Assembly (NCBI RefSeq): GCF_024539675.1
Contig: NZ_JAHHIT010000048.1
Location: forward strand, 1-64,000
Direction: 5' to 3'
DNA: 64,000 nucleotides
Origin: Streptomyces hilarionis
Lineage (GTDB): Bacteria > Actinomycetota > Actinomycetes > Streptomycetales > Streptomycetaceae
Shown here in pieces: positions 10,754 to 19,422 of the stretch. Numbering within the stretch: the first letter of the stretch is position 1; each line of letters starts with the position of its first letter. The position numbers and the translations under genes were made by a program. The notes under the pieces are model-generated. The model saw only the letters and a program-made list of their open reading frames with translations. It did no database searches and was not told the DNA's origin.

Positions 10754-12649
10754 ATGAGCATGGACGCCACGGCCATGACGCAGTTGTACAGCGTCATGCA
10801 CGCCCAGCAGGAACGCCGCCCCTTCGACCGGGCGACACTTCGCCGAATCGGCGCCTTCGCGCGCCCGCACCGCCGCCGCATCGCGCTGTTCGTGGTCCTG
10901 GGGATGCTGACCGCGCTGCTCGCCGTCGCCACCCCCGTCCTCGCCGGACGGGTCGTCGACGCGATCGTGTCGCACGGCGACCCGGACACGGTCGTCCGGC
11001 TGGCGCTGCTCATCGCGGGCATCGCGGTGCTGGAGGCGGCGCTCGGCATCCTGGGCAGGAGGCTCTCGGCGACGCTCGGGGAGGGACTCATCCTCGATCT
11101 GCGCAAGGCCGTGTTCGATCATGTGCAGCGCATGCCGGTCGCGTTCTTCACACGTACCCGTACGGGAGCGCTGGTCTCCCGACTCAACAACGACGTGATC
11201 GGCGCCCAGCGCGCCTTCAGCAACACGCTCTCCGGAGTGGTCTCCAACCTGGTCACCCTGGTCCTCACCCTCGCCGTGATGCTCACCCTGTCCTGGCAGG
11301 TCACCCTGCTCGCGCTCGCCCTGCTGCCGGTGTTCGTGATCCCGGCGCGGCGCATGGGCAGCCGGATGGCCGGCATGCAGCGGGAGGCGGCCGCGCTCAA
11401 CGCGGCCATGGGCACCCGCATGACCGAGCGGTTCTCCGCGCCCGGCGCCACCCTGGTCAAGCTGTTCGGCCGCCCCGACGAGGAATCGGCCGAGTTCGCC
11501 GCCCGGGCGGCCCGCGTCCGCGACATCGGCGTCCGCACGGCCACCGCCCAGTCCGTCTTCCTCACCGCCCTGACCCTCGTCTCCGCCCTGGCTCTCGCCC
11601 TCGTCTACGGGCTCGGCGGCCGTCTGGCCCTGAGCGGCTCCCTGGAACCCGGCGCCGTCGTCGCCCTCGCGCTGCTCCTGACCCGTCTGTACGCCCCGCT
11701 CACCGCCCTCGCCGGGGCGCGGGTGGAGGTGATGAGCGCCCTGGTCAGCTTCGAGCGGGTCTTCGAGGTCCTCGACCTGAAGCCGCTCATCGAGGAGAGG
11801 CCGGACGCCCGCGAGGCGCCCGAGGGCCCGGTCTCCGTCGAGTTCGACGACGTCCGCTTCGCCTACCCGTCCGCCGACAAGGTCTCGCTCGCCTCCCTCG
11901 AGGAGGTCGCGGTGCTCGACACCCGCGGGGGCGAGGAGGTCCTGCACGGCCTCTCCTTCCGGGCCGAACCCGGCCAGACCGTCGCGCTCGTCGGCTCCTC
12001 CGGCGCCGGCAAGTCGACCATCGCCCAGCTCCTGCCCCGGCTGTACGACGTCGACGAGGGCGCCGTCCGCATCGGCGGCGTGGACGTCCGCGACCTGAGC
12101 GCCGCCTCCCTGCGGGCCACGCTCGGCATGGTCACCCAGGACGGTCACCTCTTCCACGACACCGTCCGCGCCAACCTCCTGCTCGCCCGGCCCGGGGCCG
12201 ACGACGACGCACTGTGGGACGCCCTGCGCCGCTCCCGCCTCGACGACCTCGTCCGCGCCCTGCCCGACGGACTGGACACCGTGGTCGGCGAGCGCGGCTA
12301 CCGGCTCTCCGGCGGGGAACGCCAGCGCATGACCATCGCCCGCCTGCTGCTGGCCGGACAGCGCGTCGTCATCCTGGACGAGGCCACCGCGCACCTCGAC
12401 AACACCTCCGAGGCCGCCGTCCAGGAAGCCCTGGCCGAGGCCCTTGTGGACCGCACCGCGCTCGTCATCGCCCACCGTCTGTCGACCGTGCGCGCCGCCG
12501 ACCTCATCCTCGTCGTCGAGGCCGGACGGATCGTGGAACGCGGCACGCACGAGGAACTTCTCGCGGACGGCGGACGGTACGCGGAGCTGTACCGCACGCA
12601 GTTCGAGCAGCCGGGGACGGCCGAGACCACCGAGGCGGCCGCCCTGTGA
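10754..12649 (+). CDS. ABC exporter, fused membrane and ATPase domains (SoxR-regulon type)
   Basis: The 631-residue half-transporter has a six-helix membrane domain (about residues 35-330) followed by an ATPase domain. The ATPase domain has Walker A GSSGAGKST at about 414-422, the signature LSGGERQR at about 518-525, and Walker B VVILDEATAHLD at about 538. It is a multidrug-exporter type protein that should work as a homodimer in the cell membrane. An unusual loop at about 374-395 (SADKVSLASLEEVAVLDTRG) interrupts the start of the nucleotide-binding domain, as in some actinobacterial members. Its promoter carries a SoxR box, so export of a redox-active compound is a reasonable inference. The start at 10754 coincides with the predicted transcript start. 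Confidence 0.93.
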   Translation: MSMDATAMTQLYSVMHAQQERRPFDRATLRRIGAFARPHRRRIALFVVLGMLTALLAVATPVLAGRVVDAIVSHGDPDTVVRLALLIAGIAVLEAALGILGRRLSATLGEGLILDLRKAVFDHVQRMPVAFFTRTRTGALVSRLNNDVIGAQRAFSNTLSGVVSNLVTLVLTLAVMLTLSWQVTLLALALLPVFVIPARRMGSRMAGMQREAAALNAAMGTRMTERFSAPGATLVKLFGRPDEESAEFAARAARVRDIGVRTATAQSVFLTALTLVSALALALVYGLGGRLALSGSLEPGAVVALALLLTRLYAPLTALAGARVEVMSALVSFERVFEVLDLKPLIEERPDAREAPEGPVSVEFDDVRFAYPSADKVSLASLEEVAVLDTRGGEEVLHGLSFRAEPGQTVALVGSSGAGKSTIAQLLPRLYDVDEGAVRIGGVDVRDLSAASLRATLGMVTQDGHLFHDTVRANLLLARPGADDDALWDALRRSRLDDLVRALPDGLDTVVGERGYRLSGGERQRMTIARLLLAGQRVVILDEATAHLDNTSEAAVQEALAEALVDRTALVIAHRLSTVRAADLILVVEAGRIVERGTHEELLADGGRYAELYRTQFEQPGTAETTEAAAL

Positions 12650-12682
12650 GCCCGCCGCGACCGCGCACCCGGTGAGGGGCGG

Positions 12683-13729
12683 CTACCGGCGCGCCCGTGC
12701 CGGCGGCTCGGCCGGCCGGGACAGCGCGTCCACGCCGGCCCGGAACAGCCACGGCAGCCGCTGCGCCACCGGCACCAGCGCCGCACGGGCCGGCGGCGTC
12801 CGCGTCGCGCCCAGCAGCGCGTGGGTCAGCCAGCGGCAGCGCCGGGTGAGCTGCCGCCACTCCCGCTCGTAACCCGCGAGGTCGCCGCCGGTGACGGCCC
12901 GGACCGCGGCCTGCGCCTGGGCGAGGGCGAGGGCGACGCCCTCGCCGGTCAGCGCGTCGACGTAGCCCGCGGCGTCGCCGACGAGCAGCACGCGGCCCGC
13001 GGTGCGCGCCCGGGCGTCCTGGCGCAGCGGGCCCGCCCCGCGCACCGGCCCGGCGGATCCGGCCCCGGCCAGCCGGTCCCGGAGCTCGGGGAAGGCGGCC
13101 AGGTGGTCGTCGAACGAGCCGCGCGCGCCGGTGAGCACCGCGACGCCCACGAGGCCGTCGGCCACCGGCGTCACATACGCCTCCGCACAGCGGGCCCAGT
13201 GCACCTCGACGTGGTCGCTCCAGGGGGCGACCAGGTAGTGGCGCCGCAGGCCGTGCCGTGGACGGCCCCGGTGCGGCCGGTCGAGGCCCAGGGCCCGGCG
13301 GACCGGCGAGTGCAGCCCGTCGGCGGCGACGAGGTGACCGGCCCGGGTCCCGTCCACCCGCACCCCGTCCTCGTCCTGCTCGACCCGGCCCGCGGTGCGC
13401 CGCTCGACCCGGACGCCCGCGGCCAGCACCGCCTCACGCAGCGCGATGTGCAGCGTCGTGCGCCGGACCCCGCGACCCGGCCCCGCCCGGAAGGCGGCGT
13501 CGACGCGGCGCGCTCCGGCGACGTACCGGATGCCGCGCAGGTCGTGTCCCGGCGGGCGCACGCCGAGCGCGGCCAGCGCGGCCACGGCGCCCGGCATCAG
13601 CCCCTCGCCGCACGCCTTGTCGACGACGCCGGCGCGCCGCTCCCACACGGCGACGTCGAGCCCGGCCCGGGCCGCGTGCAGGGCCGTCGCCAGGCCCGCG
13701 GGGCCCCCGCCGACGACGAGCAGGTCCAT
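12683..13729 (-). CDS. FAD-dependent oxidoreductase, geranylgeranyl reductase / aromatic hydroxylase type
   Basis: This 348-residue flavoprotein has the Rossmann FAD motif GGGPAGLATALHAA at residues 7-20 and a second FAD-binding segment VLLVGDAAGYVDALTGEGV near residue 260. Members of the family hydroxylate aromatic rings or reduce isoprenoid chains. It is the last gene of a four-gene unit and starts 10 bases after the methyltransferase. Comparable type III PKS operons (srsABC of S. griseus, agqABCD of Actinoplanes) contain a flavoprotein that oxidises the resorcinol to a hydroquinone or quinone, which is the most likely role here. Reduction of a prenyl side chain is the alternative. Confidence 0.85.
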   Translation of the reverse strand: MDLLVVGGGPAGLATALHAARAGLDVAVWERRAGVVDKACGEGLMPGAVAALAALGVRPPGHDLRGIRYVAGARRVDAAFRAGPGRGVRRTTLHIALREAVLAAGVRVERRTAGRVEQDEDGVRVDGTRAGHLVAADGLHSPVRRALGLDRPHRGRPRHGLRRHYLVAPWSDHVEVHWARCAEAYVTPVADGLVGVAVLTGARGSFDDHLAAFPELRDRLAGAGSAGPVRGAGPLRQDARARTAGRVLLVGDAAGYVDALTGEGVALALAQAQAAVRAVTGGDLAGYEREWRQLTRRCRWLTHALLGATRTPPARAALVPVAQRLPWLFRAGVDALSRPAEPPARARR

Positions 13730-13739
13730 GTGCGCCTCC

Positions 13740-14258
13740 TCAGGCCAGCCGGGTCAGGGCCGCGTCCTCGGTGCGGATGCGGGCGGCGAGCAGGAAACCG
13801 TTCAGCGTGGTGAAGACGACGGCCGTGACCCAGGCCGCGTGCACCAGGGGCAGGGCGATCCCCTCGACGACGACGGCGACGTAGTTGGGGTGGGGGAGCA
13901 GCCGGTAGGGGCCGACCGTGACGCGGGCGGCGCCGGGCACGACGATCACCCGCGTGTTCCACTGCCGCCCCAGTGCCGCGATGCACCACCAGCGCAGCGC
14001 CTGGGCGGCCACGACGAGGGCGAACATGGTCCAGGCCAGGAGCGCCGACGGGTCCGGCCGGCGCGTCCACGCCTCCCCGAGCGCGCCGACGAGCAGACCC
14101 GTGTGCAGGGCCACCATGAACGGATAGTGCCCCCGCCCGCGCTCCTCGCCGCCCCGTGCCAGGCTGTGGGCGGCGTTGCGGCGGGAGACGACGAGTTCGG
14201 CGACCCTTTCCAGGGCGACGGCCACGACCAGGGCGGTGAACGCGGTCAGGCCGTTCAC
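13740..14258 (-). CDS. Isoprenylcysteine carboxyl methyltransferase (ICMT) family O-methyltransferase
   Basis: The 172-residue integral membrane protein has about four hydrophobic segments and the ICMT-family signature VGPYRLLPHPNYVAVV at about residues 114-129, which binds S-adenosylmethionine at the membrane face. Bacterial relatives beside type III PKS genes methylate phenolic lipids. The ATG overlaps the PKS stop by four bases (ATGA), so it is translationally coupled to the PKS and likely methylates the PKS-derived phenol. Confidence 0.88.
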   Translation of the reverse strand: MNGLTAFTALVVAVALERVAELVVSRRNAAHSLARGGEERGRGHYPFMVALHTGLLVGALGEAWTRRPDPSALLAWTMFALVVAAQALRWWCIAALGRQWNTRVIVVPGAARVTVGPYRLLPHPNYVAVVVEGIALPLVHAAWVTAVVFTTLNGFLLAARIRTEDAALTRLA

Positions 14259-15340
14259 CGCTCACCGCCCGGTGCGCGCAGGAGCACCAGCTCGGAGCAG
14301 AACCCCGGCCCCATGGCCAGCATGAGGCCGTGGGAGCCGGGCGGGGGCGGGCGCTCGGCGAGCGTGTCGGCGAGGACGTGCAGCACGGAGGCGGAGGAGA
14401 GGTTGCCGATCCGCCGCAGCGAGTCCCAGGTCGGCCGCAGGGCGTCGCGCCCGACCGCCAGGGCCTCCTGGAGCGCTTCGAGGACCTTGGGGCCGCCGGG
14501 GTGCGCCACGTACCAGCGGACGTCGTCACGCGTCAGCCCGTGGTCGGCTAGGAAGCCGCGGACGTCGTCGCCGAGGTGACGGCGCACCAGGTCGGGGACC
14601 GACGCGTCGAGCACGATCCGCAGCCCGCCGGAGCCGACGTCCCAGCCCATCATGCGCTCCGAGTCGGGGTACAGACGGCTGCGCGACGCGAGGACCTCGG
14701 GCCGGGCCGGGTCGTCGGACCGCGCGAGCGGATGCTCGCGCCCGACGGCGACCACCGCCGCGGCCCCGTCCCCGAAGAGTCCGGCGGCCACCAGGTTGGC
14801 GACCGAGGCGTCGTCGCGCTGAAGGGTCAGCGAGCACAGCTCGACCGACATCAGCACCGCGACCCCGTCCGGCCGGCCGCGCAGAAGGTCGTCCAGACGG
14901 GCCACGCCGGCCGCCCCCGCCACGCACCCCAGGCCGACCAGGGGCAGCCGCACCACGTCGGGCCGCAGCCCGATCTCCGCCGCGACGCGGGCCTCCAGCG
15001 AGGGCACGGCGAGCCCGGTCACCGTGCAGGACACGATGTAGTCGACGTCGGCCGGCGTGAGGCCGACGTCCTTGAGCGCGTCCACCACCGCGCGGGCGCC
15101 GAGTTCGACGCCGGCCCGGATGAAGACGTCGTTGGAGCGGCCGAAGTCGCCGGGCCGGGCGTACTCGTGCAGCGGAAGCACGGTGTGGCGGGTCTCCACG
15201 CACATGTTGCGGTGGAAGCGCTCCACGACCGCGCGGTCGACGCCGTCGCCCAGCGTGGCGGTGAAGGCCGCGGTGATCTCCTCCTGACGATGCCGGTGCT
15301 TGGGCAGGGCGCCGCGGACGCTGAGGACGCGCATGGTCAT
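14255..15340 (-). CDS. Type III polyketide synthase
   Basis: The 361-residue protein has the chalcone-synthase fold triad. The catalytic Cys is at about 139 in VGLGCVAGAAG, His at about 280 in WYVAHPGGPKV, and Asn at about 313 in IGNLSSASVL. It is the core enzyme that condenses malonyl-type extender units onto a starter acyl chain. With a membrane methyltransferase, a flavoprotein and a UbiA prenyltransferase in the same operon, the likely product is an alkylresorcinol or pyrone turned into a prenylated or methylated phenolic lipid. The ATG at 15340 is used; an internal ATG two codons later (MRVLSV) is nearly equivalent. The RppA naphthalene-type product is less likely because no P450 is adjacent. 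Confidence 0.92.
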   Translation of the reverse strand: MTMRVLSVRGALPKHRHRQEEITAAFTATLGDGVDRAVVERFHRNMCVETRHTVLPLHEYARPGDFGRSNDVFIRAGVELGARAVVDALKDVGLTPADVDYIVSCTVTGLAVPSLEARVAAEIGLRPDVVRLPLVGLGCVAGAAGVARLDDLLRGRPDGVAVLMSVELCSLTLQRDDASVANLVAAGLFGDGAAAVVAVGREHPLARSDDPARPEVLASRSRLYPDSERMMGWDVGSGGLRIVLDASVPDLVRRHLGDDVRGFLADHGLTRDDVRWYVAHPGGPKVLEALQEALAVGRDALRPTWDSLRRIGNLSSASVLHVLADTLAERPPPPGSHGLMLAMGPGFCSELVLLRAPGGER

Positions 15341-15449
15341 GCTGGGCTCCGATGATCGCAGGGTCGGCTGGTCGGCGGCGCGGGGCGCGGCGGGCGGGGG
15401 AGCGGGACGACCGCGCGTGGCGGTGACGCCGGCCGGGCCGGGGCCGCCA

Positions 15450-16319
15450 TCAGCCGGCCGCCACGAGCAGCGCGACGTCGAGGAGGGCGATGGCCACCGC
15501 GGCCCGGAAGGGGGTGCGGCCGCGGGTGACCAGGGCGAGCCCGGCCAGGACGCCCACCAGGGCGAGGACCGCCCCCGCCCACGCGGACGGCGTCCCGGCC
15601 GGACCGAGCACGGCGAGCAGCGAGGCGGCGGGCAGCAGCACGGCGGCGAGGACGCGCGAGCGCCCCGCGCCGAGCCGGTGCGGGAGCCCGCGGACGCCGG
15701 TGCGTTCGTCGTCGGCGAGGTCGGGCAGCGCGTTCAGCAGGTGCGCCCCCACCCCGAGCGCGGCGCCGGCGCCGGACATCCACAGCGGCGCCCAGCCCCG
15801 GCCCGGGCCGGCGAGCGCGACCACCGAGGGCAGTGTGCCGAAGGCGCAGGCGTACGGCGCCCAGGACCACGCCGTCGCCTTGAGCCCGAGGTTGTAGGCG
15901 TGGCCCGCACCGGTGGCCAGGGTGGCGTTGACCAGCGCGCAGCGCCACCCGGCGAGCGCCGACAGCACGAGGCAGGCGGACGCGGCCACGGCCAGCGCCC
16001 ATGCCGCCCGGCCGGCCGCGAGGGCGCCGACGGCCAGCGGTTTGTCGGTGCGGCCGACGGCGCGGTCGCGCCGCAGATCGAGCAGGTCGTTGCCCCAGCC
16101 GATGGTGAGCTGACCGGTGAACACCGCCGCCGTGACGACGGCGGCGTCGAGCGGACGCAGGCCTGCGCGCACCGCGAGCAGACCCGTGACCGCGGTGACC
16201 GCGAGCGCCGGACCGCCGTGGGCGGCGACGAGCAGCGCCGGCGGACGCCGTGGTGGACGCGGGGAGCGCGGGGGAGGCGGTCCGGGCCGGTCACGGACCG
16301 CACGGGTCGTCACGGGCAC
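15450..16319 (-). CDS. UbiA-family prenyltransferase
   Basis: This multi-spanning protein has both Asp-rich prenyl-diphosphate/Mg sites of the UbiA family: NDLLDLRRDRAVGRTDKPLA in the first third and NALPDLADDERTG in the second. It transfers a prenyl group to an aromatic or polar acceptor in the membrane. The exact start is uncertain. GTG codons at 16319 or 16313 begin the conserved part, while an ATG at 16436 would add a Cys/Arg-rich extension without similarity. It is the first gene of the four-gene unit, 109 bases before the PKS, and corresponds in role to the prenyltransferase of the Actinoplanes agq cluster. Confidence 0.85.
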   Translation of the reverse strand: MPVTTRAVRDRPGPPPPRSPRPPRRPPALLVAAHGGPALAVTAVTGLLAVRAGLRPLDAAVVTAAVFTGQLTIGWGNDLLDLRRDRAVGRTDKPLAVGALAAGRAAWALAVAASACLVLSALAGWRCALVNATLATGAGHAYNLGLKATAWSWAPYACAFGTLPSVVALAGPGRGWAPLWMSGAGAALGVGAHLLNALPDLADDERTGVRGLPHRLGAGRSRVLAAVLLPAASLLAVLGPAGTPSAWAGAVLALVGVLAGLALVTRGRTPFRAAVAIALLDVALLVAAG

Positions 16320-16488
16320 GGGCGACCCGCCGCGTCCACGGCTCGCACCGCATCCGGCGCGGGTCGGACCGCGGGGCGGGGCGCGCTGTCCGGCGTCGCA
16401 CGACTGACCATGAGGGGCATGCAGCATCGCTGCCACGCCGCCCGCCCGCTCACACGAGGCACTCCGGCATCCGGCGGACGCCAGCGGG

Positions 16489-16541
16489 GCTGGGGCCCGG
16501 TGGTTGGAGGCGCAGGTTCCGCTGCGTCACCGGGCCCCAGC
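16489..16541. repeat. 53-nt nested hairpin
   Basis: A perfect 14-bp stem (16489-16502 with 16528-16541) encloses a 25-base loop that itself contains a 5-bp stem (CGCAG with CTGCG, 16511-16525). It lies between the small hydrophobic protein gene and the prenyltransferase gene. It may be a second terminator, or a structured RNA in the prenyltransferase leader. Confidence 0.6.
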
Positions 16542-16614
16542 TATCAGCCTGATGCCCGGGAAGGTGGTCGCTACACCGTTTGTCCGGTGGTGTGTCCCGG
16601 TGCGAGAGACGACT

Positions 16615-16642
16615 GTGGGCCCCGGGTGTTCCCGGGGCCCAC
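16615..16642 (-). terminator. Terminator of the small hydrophobic protein gene
   Basis: A perfect 12-bp GC stem (16615-16626 with 16631-16642) with the tetraloop TGTT lies 23 bases after the stop codon of the minus-strand gene at 16666. Confidence 0.8.
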
Positions 16643-16665
16643 AGAACGCGTTGTCGTGCGCTGTG

Positions 16666-16836
16666 TCACCAGCGGTACCAGCGGCCCCGGCGGCCGCCGG
16701 AGTCCGCGCTGCGCATCACGAAGCCGAGCAGCCAGACGACCAGCACGATGACGGCGATCCACCACAGTGCCTTCAGCGCGAAGCCCGCGCCGAAGAGAAG
16801 CAGGGCCAGAAGCAGAACGAGAAGCAGGGGAACCAT
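16666..16836 (-). CDS. Small hydrophobic membrane protein
   Basis: The 56-residue product begins MVPLLLVLLLALLLFGAGFA and has two closely spaced hydrophobic helices, followed by a basic tail ending GGRRGRWYRW. I chose the ATG at 16836 because a good ribosome site (GGAGG) lies 8-12 bases upstream; longer in-frame starts have none. Similar tiny hydrophobic proteins are widespread in Streptomyces and have no assigned function. Its terminator is clear, so it is transcribed alone. Confidence 0.8.
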   Translation of the reverse strand: MVPLLLVLLLALLLFGAGFALKALWWIAVIVLVVWLLGFVMRSADSGGRRGRWYRW

Positions 16837-17092
16837 AGTTATCAACCTCCGACGCTCCTCGTGCCCGCCGATTCGAAGAACATACGGTCGAATCACCTGG
16901 TTTCTTCACCGTTTCTCCGGGAACCTGGCCCGGTTCCGCCACCGTTGTTCCCCGACGTGCGTGCTCGCGTGCCCGCGCCGGCAGTGTGCGTCCGGGCGGG
17001 TGCGCGAAAGCCTGCGGGGAACTACGTGGATCGCCACGGGAGTCCGCCCTTTCGCGTGCGGCGGGACCGGTGGGGTGGCTAGCGTGCCGGGC

Positions 17093-19206
17093 ATGTCTGA
17101 CGATCTCCGAAGCGATGAGAGGGCCCGCGCGGCGGCGGACGGGTCGCCGGTCGATCCGGGGTGGCTGGTCCACGGCGACCCCGTGCGGGTCCTGGCGGCG
17201 CTGGACGCCGCCTCGGGGCGAGGGGCCGTGGCGGGCGCCGTCTACCGGGCGTCGGGTCACGTCCACCGGGAGGCCGGTGCGCGGGTGCGGCGACAGGTGC
17301 TGGCCCTGGACGCCGCCCGGTACGGAGACCGTGAGCTGGCGAGGGCCGTCGCCGCGGTGCCGACCGGTCGGGAGGCCGACGCCTTCCGGGTGCGGTGGGC
17401 GACCGGCAGCGGCCTGGATTCCCGGCTGCGGTACGCGCTGCCCGTGCCGGCCCGGGTGGGCGCGGTGGCGACGGTGGTCGTGGGGGACCGCGCACTGGCC
17501 GTCGCCGGCTGCAAGGACGGCGCGCTGCACTGGTGGGACCTCGCGACGGGCCGCGGACTCGGCACGGCCGCGACCGGGCACACCGGCGAGGTGCGCGCGC
17601 TGGCGACGGCGGTCCTGGAGAGCCGTGCCGTCGCCGTGACCAGCGGATCCGAAGGCACGGTCCGGGTGTGGGACCTCGCCCGGGGAGAAGTCGCCGCCTC
17701 GTTCGGCGTCGCCGGCGACGCCTGGGTCCACCGGCTGGCCGTCCAGCGGGTCCAGGGCCGCCCGCTCGTGGTCGGCGGCGGCACCGACGGGGTGATGCGG
17801 GTGTGGGACCCGGCCGACCGCGCGCACGGCGAGGCGCTCCTGACCGTCCGCACCGGCCCCGTCTGCGCACTGGCGACCGCCGCGCCGGACGGCCGTCCGG
17901 TCGCCCTCACCGGCCACTCCCGGGGCGCCGTCCGGGCATGGGACCTGATCACGGGACGGGAGCTCGGCGTCCCGTCGGCGAAGAGCCGCGACACCGACAC
18001 CGACGGCGACCCCGAGGGCGACGGGGACGAGGGCGACGGCCTACGGGTCTGCGGGACCCTGGAACTCGCCGCCTCGACGCAGGTCCTCGCGACGGACCCC
18101 ACGTCCGGGAGCGCGTGGGCCGTCGGCGCCGACGCCTACGAGGTACGTGTCCTGGACCCGGCCACGGGCGAGCAGCTCGGCGACCCGGTGCCGGCCGGCT
18201 TCGTGGAGACGGCGGCCGTGACCGTGCTCCGGGGCCGCCCCGCGGCGCTGCTCGGACACTCCGGCCGCAGCCCCGTCCAGGTGTGGGACCTGTCCGCCCG
18301 CAGGCGCCTGTGCCCGCCGTTGACCGGTCACGAGGACACCGTGCGGGCAGTGGCGACGGCGGTGGTGAGGGGACGTCACCTCGCCGTCACCGGAGGCGAC
18401 GACGCGTCGCTCCGCGTCTGGGACCTCGACGGGGAGAGGGGGACGGCCGGCGGTGCGCCGCCCGTGCACAGGTTCGCCGCGGCTGTCGTGGACGGCCGGT
18501 GCGTCGTCGTCACCGCGGAGGGGGACGAGCTGCGGATCCGGGACCTCGACGACGGGGAACTCCTCGGAGAGCCGCTGACGGGACGGAGCGGCGGCGTCGA
18601 CCTGCTGACGGTGGGCACGGTGGACGGACGAGCCACTCTGATCACGCGCGGCCGGGGCGACACGGTGCGCATGTGGGACCTGACCGCCCGCGAAGAGCTG
18701 CACGGGCGGTCGACGAGCGAGCACACCAGCACGTTCATCCACTTCTTCGCGGCACTGGAGGGCCGGTTCGTCGCCGTGACCGACAGCGGACGCGTGTGGG
18801 ATCTGACCACGAGCACGTGGACCGGAGTGGAGCCACGGCAGGGCGGGGGCCGGTGCCTGGCGGTCGAAGAGCTCGGGAGCCGCCGCGTCGTGGTGACCCG
18901 TTCCGGGTCGGACGCCGACCGGCAGAGCGTCCGGTTGTGGGAGACCTGGCCACGGGCGAACCGCTCGGGCAGCCCATGACGGGCCTCGCCGGCGAGGTGC
19001 GGGCGGGGGCGGTGGGTCTGGTCGACGGCCGCGTCGTGGTCGCCGCCGGAGGCGACGGCGCGACGGTCGGGACGTGGGACGCGGACACGGGAGAGCAGAC
19101 CGGCGCCTACGCCTTCCCCGCCGGCGTCAGGAGGCTGTCCATGGCGCCGGACGGACGGCTGGTGGTCGGCTTCGGCTCCGACATCGCGGTTTTGGACCAC
19201 GCCTGA
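17093..19206 (+). pseudogene. WD40 repeat protein gene broken by a 2-base duplication
   Basis: From the ATG at 17093 the frame encodes about 618 residues of WD40 repeats, with many copies of VRVWDLA/VRMWDLT-type strand ends, preceded by a helical N-terminus of about 100 residues. At 18941-18944 the sequence GAGA replaces the expected GA. The frame is thrown off inside a canonical WDLATGEPLG strand and stops at 18979. Removing two bases restores an open frame to 19206 that completes the last repeat and adds a further blade (TVGTWDADTGEQTGAYAFP). The intact protein would be about 703 residues. It has no signal peptide, so a cytosolic beta-propeller scaffold is likely. The lesion may be a real mutation or an assembly error; the truncated form could still fold. 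Confidence 0.85.
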
Positions 19207-19422
19207 CCGTTGCGGTCCCACGGCCGCCCTTCCGGTCGGCCGGCGCCCCCGGCGAATCGGGCGCCCGGCGAGGAACGACGTGAACCGGCCGGCGACGAGC
19301 CGGTCGTCATGGGCCCAGTGGTGCCGGCCCCCGGCCTGAGGGTCGCGCCCCCAGGGGCGGCCTCCTGCTGTCGGTGATCTCGAACGGCGGTCGGTCGGCG
19401 GGGCGTCCGTGGCGCCCGGTGA

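Noticed and set aside
9629-12550. Very long minus-strand open frame across the ABC exporter
   Set aside because: Only the part to 10666 encodes a recognisable membrane protein. The rest is the antisense of the exporter, whose ABC motifs are clear on the plus strand.
17093-18979. Reading the WD40 gene as an intact 628-residue protein
   Set aside because: The last 11 residues after the GAGA run do not fit the repeat, whereas the other frame continues the repeat exactly to 19206.
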